Positions 6,568-10,972 of a stretch of 10,972 nucleotides of DNA are shown here, one piece after another. The stretch is from M3007 sp033762055. Lineage in GTDB: Bacteria; Bacteroidota; Bacteroidia; Chitinophagales; Saprospiraceae. How positions within the stretch are numbered: the first letter of the stretch is position 1; every line of letters starts with the position of its first letter. The notes under the pieces were generated by a model that worked only from the letters and a program-made list of their open reading frames with translations, was not told the DNA's origin and ran no database searches. The stretch lies in assembly GCA_033762055.1 (NCBI GenBank), contig JANRLZ010000021.1:1-10972 (forward strand), written 5' to 3'. Position numbers and translations under genes: made by a program.

Positions 6568-6754
6568 AGCCACCGCCAAATACGGCGGTATGGCTTTTCA
6601 ATTGCTCGGCGCCTGTCTGGCGGGGGTTTTTATCGGGAAATGGCTCGATCGGTACGTTCAAACAGAACGCCCTCTCTGGGCTGTTTTCCTCACCATCTTT
6701 TTTATGGTGGCTTCGCTGTATTCCATCTACCGACAATTACTGAAAGATAATTAA
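6533..6754 (+). CDS. atpZ: AtpZ/AtpI family F0F1 ATP synthase assembly protein
   Basis: This is a small two-TM protein of the AtpZ family, which is linked to F0F1 ATP synthase assembly, c-ring formation or Mg2+/Ca2+ transport. From the ATG at 6533 it has 73 residues, MSPQERRKSAIKATAKYGGM..., matching the family plan: a short basic N-terminus, a YGGMAFQLLGACLAGVFIGKWLD helix, a TERP-type loop, and a second helix ending SLYSIYRQLLKD. In-frame ATGs at 6488 and 6509 give 88- and 81-residue forms, but those extra residues are proline-rich and unlike the family. Any of these starts overlaps the bactofilin gene in another frame (35 bp for 6533), suggesting translational coupling. A 41-bp gap leads to the next membrane-protein gene. 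Confidence 0.85.
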   Translation: MSPQERRKSAIKATAKYGGMAFQLLGACLAGVFIGKWLDRYVQTERPLWAVFLTIFFMVASLYSIYRQLLKDN

Positions 6755-6795
6755 CCTGCTTCTCCCGTGTCATCAGCGGGAAATCGCCCTCCGCC

Positions 6796-7176
6796 ATGAC
6801 AACCCGGATTTTTTTTTCCCGGCTGCTGCTGATCGCCGCCGCTACCGCCGCCGCCCTGACGGCCCTGCATTTTTTTGCTCCACCCGCACAGCCTCACTGG
6901 AAATTTGCCATCGGCGCCATACTTATTTTTATTCTGGTATGTACAGGGTTGTTTTATGCCGGAAAAAGCGCCGCGCAGAGCAAAAACAAATACCAGTTTA
7001 CCAACCTTGTATCCGCTTCAGTTTTTGGCAAAATGGTGCTGGCCCTGGCCCTGTTATTTGCCTATCAACGCGTCGCCCAACCTCAAAACCAGTGGTTTGT
7101 AGGCATTTTTCTTTGGTGTTACACGGTTTTTACCGCATTTGAAGTCTGGTTTATGACCAAATTAGCCAAGTCATGA
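6796..7176 (+). CDS. Four-TM membrane protein, probably the AtpI-like partner of AtpZ
   Basis: This 126-residue protein has four predicted transmembrane helices at about residues 5-27, 37-57, 72-90 and 99-120, with a short basic loop GKSAAQSKNKYQ between the second and third. The length, helix count and position after atpZ match the poorly characterised membrane protein that often lies between atpZ and atpB in Bacteroidota. It resembles AtpI in general design. I infer a role linked to the ATP synthase F0 sector from this position and topology, since no catalytic or binding motif is visible. Its stop overlaps the DinB-family start by four bases (ATGA), so the two are almost certainly cotranslated. 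Confidence 0.75.
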   Translation: MTTRIFFSRLLLIAAATAAALTALHFFAPPAQPHWKFAIGAILIFILVCTGLFYAGKSAAQSKNKYQFTNLVSASVFGKMVLALALLFAYQRVAQPQNQWFVGIFLWCYTVFTAFEVWFMTKLAKS

Positions 7177-7712
7177 AAGCCGCGAGCATAAAACGACCTA
7201 AAAAAGGCGAATACGCAGCTTTTTATGAAGGCTACATGAAAGCCCTGCCACCCCGCGGCACGGCGCAAAGTCTCCTGAAAAGAACTTTCCGCGAAGCGCA
7301 ACAACTGCTCGCCGCACTTCCTGAAGAAATAGGCAACCATGCCTATGAACCTGGTAAATGGACCCTCAAGCAGGTATTGATCCATCTTATTGACGCCGAA
7401 CGGGTATTCGCTTTCCGCGCCCTCTGGGGGATGCGCGGCGACCGGGCCGCACTACCCGGCTTCAATCAGGACTTCTGGATGGAAGAGGCTTGGGTGGAGC
7501 ACCGCAGTATCAAAGACCTGCTCAGGGAATGGAAATCAGTGCGTGAGGGCACGCTGGCGCTGCTGGCCCAGTGTTCGGAAGAGCAATCGCGGTTTCTGCT
7601 CAGCGCAAGCAACTGGAAAGTTTCGGTACGCGCCCTGTTTTTTATCATTATCGGGCACCAACTACACCACATGAATGTGCTGCGCGAACGATATTTAGGA
7701 ACGGGTGAATAA
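7173..7712 (+). CDS. DinB superfamily four-helix-bundle protein
   Basis: The product has 179 residues and the DinB/YfiT-like fold, a four-helix bundle with a three-histidine metal site. Visible signatures are YEPGKWTLKQVLIHLIDAER (58-77) with His71, and GHQLHHMNVLRERY (161-174) with His162 and His166. The usual spacing of the presumed metal ligands is kept. Family members include thiol-dependent transferases (bacillithiol or mycothiol S-transferases) and many proteins without known substrate, so this one's reaction is unknown. It is not the DNA polymerase IV also called DinB. It begins in a four-base overlap with the upstream membrane protein. The last four codons and the stop (GTGE*) lie inside the terminal repeat of the palindrome at 7698-7854, so the C-terminus may have been set by that element. 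Confidence 0.88.
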   Translation: MKAASIKRPKKGEYAAFYEGYMKALPPRGTAQSLLKRTFREAQQLLAALPEEIGNHAYEPGKWTLKQVLIHLIDAERVFAFRALWGMRGDRAALPGFNQDFWMEEAWVEHRSIKDLLREWKSVREGTLALLAQCSEEQSRFLLSASNWKVSVRALFFIIIGHQLHHMNVLRERYLGTGE

Positions 7713-7854
7713 TAACTTGTGAATTTCAGGTAGTTTAGTTTTCAGCCTGATCCGTGAACTTTTTGGGCGAATAGTGGGGCTATTTAACCAAAAAGACACG
7801 CATCAGCCTGAAAAGGAAGCACATCAAATTGATAAGTTATTATTCACCCGTTCC
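7698..7854. mobile_element. MITE-like 157-bp palindrome with 21-bp terminal inverted repeats
   Basis: The ends 7698-7718 and 7834-7854 are perfect 21-bp inverted repeats starting GGAACGGGTGAATAATAAC. The bases TTA lie directly outside both ends (7695-7697 and 7855-7857), consistent with a 3-bp target duplication. A second, imperfect stem pairs 7739-7766 with 7788-7814 (mismatch in the middle of TTTTCAGCCTGAT, then CGTG and CTTTTTGG). AATAG/CTATT at 7770-7774 and 7780-7784 close the centre. There is no ORF, so it would be non-autonomous. It lies between convergent genes and could also serve both as a transcription terminator. A solo end is at 1681-1705. The mobile origin is inferred. Confidence 0.6.
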
Positions 7855-8700
7855 TTAATTCATTACCCAGGTTAAAAAATCGGGCATGGCTTGCGCCCAG
7901 GTGGCCGGCTCGTGTCGCCCGCCTTCCATCTCCAGGTAGCGCATATTTTTTTCCGGAATCCCTTTTTCCCGCAATTCCCGCAACAGGTCGCGGGTATCGT
8001 CTATTGCATCAATTACACCGTTATTGTTGCGATCATCGGTTTCATCCAGTGTGCCACACTGCAACCAAAAACGCTGTTCCGGGTCCACCAAGGGCGTCTT
8101 TTGAACAATATCGTGCATGATACGGTCGGCGTCGGGGTCTTCGGGGCGCACATCGGCCGAGCGCCACCAGAGGGAGCCTGAAAACACACCTGCCGCGCCG
8201 AAAAGATGCGGATGCGCCCAAACGATGTCAAAGGCCGACAAGCCACCCAGCGAAAAACCGGCCAGGATATTTTTTTCTTTTTGGGGCGAAAGCCGGAAAC
8301 GGCGACGTAAATCGGGCAACAATTCGGTGGTCACAAATTGCGTATAAACGCCTGCCAGGTCGCCCCGACCCTTGTAGTCGGCCTGTCGCGCCGTGCCATA
8401 CTCGCGAATGCGGCGTTCGTTGGCATGGATACCCACCGCTACCGCCGGTGATATTCTTTTTTCGGCAATCAAAGCATGAAACAAGGTTTCAAAATCCATG
8501 CGTGAAAGATCCTGTCCGTCGTTGAACAAGAACAAGGGGTATTTTTTGGCTGTACCGGGATTATAACCAGCCGGCAAATAAACATCGCACAATACTACCC
8601 GCCGAAGGGCGTGAGAATGAAAGTGAATTTGTTCGACCAAGGGGTGCGGTCGGGCCGGTTTTCCAAGAAGAAGGGCGGCGGTTTTTTGCAAAAAATTCAT
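7855..8700 (-). CDS. Esterase-D-family alpha/beta hydrolase (enterochelin-esterase-like)
   Basis: This 281-residue protein belongs to the PF00756 esterase family. Residues 32-60 (RRVVLCDVYLPAGYNP...KYPLFLFNDGQD) carry the early strand and oxyanion region. GFSLGGLSAFD (148-158) is the nucleophile elbow with Ser150. FSGSLWWR (173-180) is a family motif, Asp219 or a nearby aspartate in GTLDETDD is the likely acid, and His263 in GGRHEPATW completes the triad. Just after the acid, DRNNNGVIDAID (223-234) matches an EF-hand loop at all the usual ligand positions. No signal peptide is evident, so it is probably cytoplasmic; the substrate is unknown. It starts 7 bp after the cmk stop, implying cotranscription. 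Its stop codon coincides with the TTA next to the palindrome at 7698-7854. Confidence 0.88.
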   Translation of the reverse strand: MNFLQKTAALLLGKPARPHPLVEQIHFHSHALRRVVLCDVYLPAGYNPGTAKKYPLFLFNDGQDLSRMDFETLFHALIAEKRISPAVAVGIHANERRIREYGTARQADYKGRGDLAGVYTQFVTTELLPDLRRRFRLSPQKEKNILAGFSLGGLSAFDIVWAHPHLFGAAGVFSGSLWWRSADVRPEDPDADRIMHDIVQKTPLVDPEQRFWLQCGTLDETDDRNNNGVIDAIDDTRDLLRELREKGIPEKNMRYLEMEGGRHEPATWAQAMPDFLTWVMN

Positions 8701-8707
8701 ACCTGAA

Positions 8708-9385
8708 TCAAGAATAATTCAACCGTTCGCGGGCCAGCCCCAGGGCCTTATCCAATTGTTGTTCTTCCGACAATAGCGTATTGTCTATCACCACAGCATC
8801 CTCCGCCTGCCGCAGCGGACTATCGGCGCGGGACGAGTCAATGCGGTCGCGTTCAAGCAGATTGTGTTGAATTTCGGCCCAGTCGGCGTCAATGCCCTTG
8901 GCGGCCAGTTCGAGGTGGCGGCGGCTGGTGCGCACATCGGCGTCAGCCGTGAGGAAAATTTTTAGTTCGGCGTCGGGAAAAACCACCGTACCAATGTCGC
9001 GCCCGTCGGCCACGATGCCGCGGCGTTTGCCCATGGCCTGTTGTTGGGCTACCATGGCACGACGTACAGCGGAGATGGCCGAAACAGGGCTGACATGTTC
9101 ACTGACGCGCATCTCGCGGATATCGCGCTCCACATCTTCGCCATTGAGAAAAGTCCGGTTTTGTCCGTCAATCCTTTCAAAGTGAATCTCAATCTGTTGC
9201 AGGGCTTCGGCCACGGCATCGGGTTGCGTGTAATCCACGCCTTGCTGCAGAAAAAACAGGGTGACGGCGCGATACATGGCGCCCGAGTCAAGGTAGGCGT
9301 AATGCAGCGATTTAGCAAGCGCTTTGGCCAGCGTGCTTTTGCCGCAGGAGGAAAGGCCGTCAATGGCGACGATGATGCGTTTCAT
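8708..9385 (-). CDS. cmk: Cytidylate kinase
   Basis: Cmk phosphorylates CMP and dCMP with ATP in pyrimidine nucleotide recycling. From the ATG at 9385 the protein has 225 residues, like E. coli Cmk (227). An upstream in-frame ATG at 9409 would add MPFFCRRI, which is unlike the family start, whereas MKRIIVAIDG is typical. The P-loop is GLSSCGKST (10-18), with Cys where many homologues have Ser or Gly. YLDSGAMYRA (31-40) and IVADGRDIGTVVFPDAELKIFLTA (124-147) are CMP-binding and core motifs, and ERDRIDSSRADSPL (178-191) is the lid. It lies 69 bp after the E2 gene and 7 bp before the esterase, on the same strand. The function is confident, and the link to its neighbours appears incidental. Confidence 0.95.
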   Translation of the reverse strand: MKRIIVAIDGLSSCGKSTLAKALAKSLHYAYLDSGAMYRAVTLFFLQQGVDYTQPDAVAEALQQIEIHFERIDGQNRTFLNGEDVERDIREMRVSEHVSPVSAISAVRRAMVAQQQAMGKRRGIVADGRDIGTVVFPDAELKIFLTADADVRTSRRHLELAAKGIDADWAEIQHNLLERDRIDSSRADSPLRQAEDAVVIDNTLLSEEQQLDKALGLARERLNYS

Positions 9386-9454
9386 AATTCGTCGGCAAAA
9401 AAATGGCAAATTCCGGAGAAACGCTCAACAATCTCAAAGCGCCATTGGAAGACT

Positions 9455-10759
9455 TTAAAACGCCCGATTTGGATCAAATTGCTCCAGATAGTCGGCAACG
9501 CGGCGGAGGAAAGAGCCTCCCAGCATACCATCAACCACACGGTGGTCGTAGGAAAGCGAGAGGAACATCATCTGCCGCACGGCAATCACATCGCCGTATT
9601 CGGTTTCAAGTACAGCCGGTTTTTTGCGAATAGCGCCGGTAGCCATGATCGCTGCCTGTGGCTGGTTGATAATGGGCGTGCCCATTACATTGCCAAAGGT
9701 GCCGACGTTGGTCAGTGTAAAAGTGCCGCCCTGAATTTCTTCGGGTTTCAGCTGATTTTGCCGCGCGCGGCCAGCCAGGTCGTTGACCTGTTTGGTAAGT
9801 CCGGCCAGGTTAAGCAGATCGGCGTTGCGAATCACCGGCACGATTAGGTTGCCGCTGGGCAGGGCGGCGGCCATGCCGATATTGATGTCTTTTTTCAGGA
9901 TGATCCGCGTTCCATCCACCGACACGTTGATCATCGGGAAATCGCGGATGGCGCGGGCAACAGCCTCCACGAAGATGGGGGTAAAGGTGATGTTTTCGCC
10001 GTATTGTTTCTTGAACTGGTCTTTGATCCGGTTCCTCCAGTTGACCAGATTGGTAACATCGGCTTCCACAAAGGATGTGACGTGCGGACTGGTGTGTTTG
10101 CTCATCACCATGTGGTCGGCGATGAGGCGGCGCATGCGATCCATTTCAATGATCTCGACGTTGCCCTCGATGCGAATAGCGGGCGGTGGGGGTGTCGGCA
10201 TAGCCGGAGTAGTTGGAGCGCTGACGGCTGGTGCGCTCACCGGCGCCGCAGCGGGCGCTTTCCCGCGATTGGCAACATGTGCCAGGATGTCTTTTTTCGT
10301 CACACGACCGTCCTGACCACTGCCGGGCAGGGTGTCGAGTTCGGCCTGACTAATGCCTTCTTCACGGGCGATGGTGCGCACAAGCGGCGAGTAGAAGCGA
10401 CCGTTGCCGCTGACGACGGCAGCCGGTTGCGGGGTGGCGGCAGGCACGTAAGGAACTGCTTCGGCAGCAGGTTCCACTTTGGCGGCTGTGCTGCTGCCGG
10501 ACGAGGCGGCTCCCGAGTCTTCGGTTTCGATGATGGCAATGGGTTTGTTGATTGCCACCACCTCATTTTCCTTGTACAATATTTCAACAAGGACACCTGC
10601 CACAGGAGAGGGCACTTCGGAATCAACTTTGTCGGTAGCGATGTCGAGTACGGGTTCGTCGAGTTCAACCCTATCGCCCGGTTTTTTGCGCCAGCCGAGG
10701 ATGGTGGCCTCCATGATGCTTTCGCCCATTTTGGGCATCACAAGTTCTACGCGAGCCAT
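9455..10759 (-). CDS. 2-oxo acid dehydrogenase E2 (dihydrolipoyl acyltransferase)
   Basis: This 434-residue E2 core protein transfers acyl groups from lipoate to CoA in a 2-oxo acid dehydrogenase complex. The lipoyl domain spans 1-80, with the lipoylated Lys44 in DIATDKVDSEVPSP. An Ala/Ser/Pro linker follows (84-118), then the E1/E3-binding domain around 123-161 (SPLVRTIAREEGISQAEL...GRVTKKDILAHV) and a second Ala/Pro linker (166-195). The catalytic domain runs from about 200 to the end, with SYDHRVVDG (403-411) supplying the active-site His406 and Asp410. GGTFTLTNVGTFG (344-356) lines the substrate pocket. Pyruvate, 2-oxoglutarate and branched-chain types cannot be separated with certainty, so no symbol is given. 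No E1 or E3 gene is in the window. A consensus promoter precedes it at 10834-10841. Confidence 0.93.
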   Translation of the reverse strand: MARVELVMPKMGESIMEATILGWRKKPGDRVELDEPVLDIATDKVDSEVPSPVAGVLVEILYKENEVVAINKPIAIIETEDSGAASSGSSTAAKVEPAAEAVPYVPAATPQPAAVVSGNGRFYSPLVRTIAREEGISQAELDTLPGSGQDGRVTKKDILAHVANRGKAPAAAPVSAPAVSAPTTPAMPTPPPPAIRIEGNVEIIEMDRMRRLIADHMVMSKHTSPHVTSFVEADVTNLVNWRNRIKDQFKKQYGENITFTPIFVEAVARAIRDFPMINVSVDGTRIILKKDINIGMAAALPSGNLIVPVIRNADLLNLAGLTKQVNDLAGRARQNQLKPEEIQGGTFTLTNVGTFGNVMGTPIINQPQAAIMATGAIRKKPAVLETEYGDVIAVRQMMFLSLSYDHRVVDGMLGGSFLRRVADYLEQFDPNRAF

Positions 10760-10833
10760 GTGTGTAGGTGGTGTCGGCAGGAATGGCCCCGCCGTTGTTT
10801 TTTAATGTTGAATGAATTTGGTCAAAGCGGGCG

Positions 10834-10841
10834 CAAAGGTA
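10834..10841 (-). promoter_or_regulatory. Bacteroidota -7 promoter box for E2-cmk-esterase
   Basis: The minus strand reads TACCTTTG, an exact TAnnTTTG match, about 75 nt before the E2 ATG. Directly upstream of it (10842-10849) is a homopolymer of A on the plus strand (T on the transcribed sense), then the heptamer array from 10853. The -33 position therefore falls in the array edge, and no TTG is present there. Confidence 0.5.
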
Positions 10842-10852
10842 AAAAAAAATTT

Positions 10853-10972
10853 GGACGGTGGACGGTGGACGGTGGACGGTGGACGGTGGACGGTGGACGG
10901 TGGACGGTGGACGGTGGACGGGAGACGGTGGACGGTGGACGGTGGACGGTGGACGGTGGACGGTGGACGGTG
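10853..10972. repeat. Tandem heptamer array (GGACGGT)n, continuing past the window
   Basis: Seventeen in-phase 7-bp units of GGACGGT fill 10853-10971, and the next unit starts at 10972, so the array continues. Only units 10 and 11 differ: GGACGGG at 10916-10922 and AGACGGT at 10923-10929. Because the unit is 7 bp, a coding array would cycle through all three frames. None of the frames belongs to a gene here. The array begins 11 bp upstream of the E2 promoter box. It resembles the short heptameric tandem repeats known from other bacterial genomes. Confidence 0.97.

Noticed and set aside
6765..6786. TCCCG/CGGGA hairpin between atpZ and the four-TM gene
   Set aside because: Only five base pairs and no T-run follow, so it is not convincing as a terminator.
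7173..7712. DinB as the error-prone DNA polymerase IV
   Set aside because: The length and His motifs match the DinB/YfiT four-helix-bundle superfamily, which is unrelated to the Y-family polymerase.
9041..9847. Plus-strand open frame of 268 codons
   Set aside because: It is antisense to cmk and the E2 gene, both of which have complete domain signatures. Its translation has no recognisable motif.
10853..10972. Heptamer array considered as CRISPR or a coding repeat
   Set aside because: The units are contiguous with no spacers, and the array is not in any gene frame.

Overview
The window looks like chromosomal DNA of a Bacteroidota bacterium, probably of the Saprospiria/Chitinophagia type (inference). 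Four things point there. There is a PorP/SprF-family protein, which is tied to type IX secretion. There is a DUF6089-type outer-membrane barrel. A bactofilin gene overlaps atpZ. Promoters match the phylum's -7 consensus TAnnTTTG, and start codons lack clear Shine-Dalgarno sequences. Most genes are housekeeping or envelope functions, and I see no phage, CRISPR, toxin-antitoxin, rRNA or tRNA.

Layout: (1) Positions 1-1644, minus strand: a sodium:solute symporter cut by the window edge, preceded by a small DUF6089-like outer-membrane protein. (2) Positions 1645-2049: a 405-bp divergent intergenic region with promoter-like motifs on both strands, one copy of a 25-bp dispersed repeat, and a nested palindrome of about 230 bp with GGGTTTAT-type degenerate repeats. 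(3) Positions 2050-4373, plus strand: tatC and a DppB-type ABC permease with an unusually large extracytoplasmic insertion. (4) Positions 4374-4842: non-coding. (5) Positions 4843-5886: an orphan PorP/SprF gene, followed by a strong terminator. (6) Positions 6082-7712, plus strand: a compact bactofilin - atpZ - small membrane protein - DinB-family cluster. (7) Positions 7695-7857: a 157-bp MITE-like palindrome between convergent genes. (8) Positions 7855-10759, minus strand, transcribed right to left: 2-oxo acid dehydrogenase E2, cytidylate kinase (cmk) and an esterase-D-family hydrolase. (9) Positions 10853-10972: a perfect-phase heptamer tandem array that runs off the window.

Functional links: tatC and the permease probably form one transcript. 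Bactofilin, AtpZ and the four-TM protein resemble the block that usually precedes atpB in this phylum, but here a DinB-family gene follows instead of the F0 genes. E2, cmk and the esterase are close enough to be one operon, although their functions are unrelated. The most unusual content is non-coding: three different repeat or palindrome structures, each next to a promoter or gene end. I did not find a convincing new multi-gene system.
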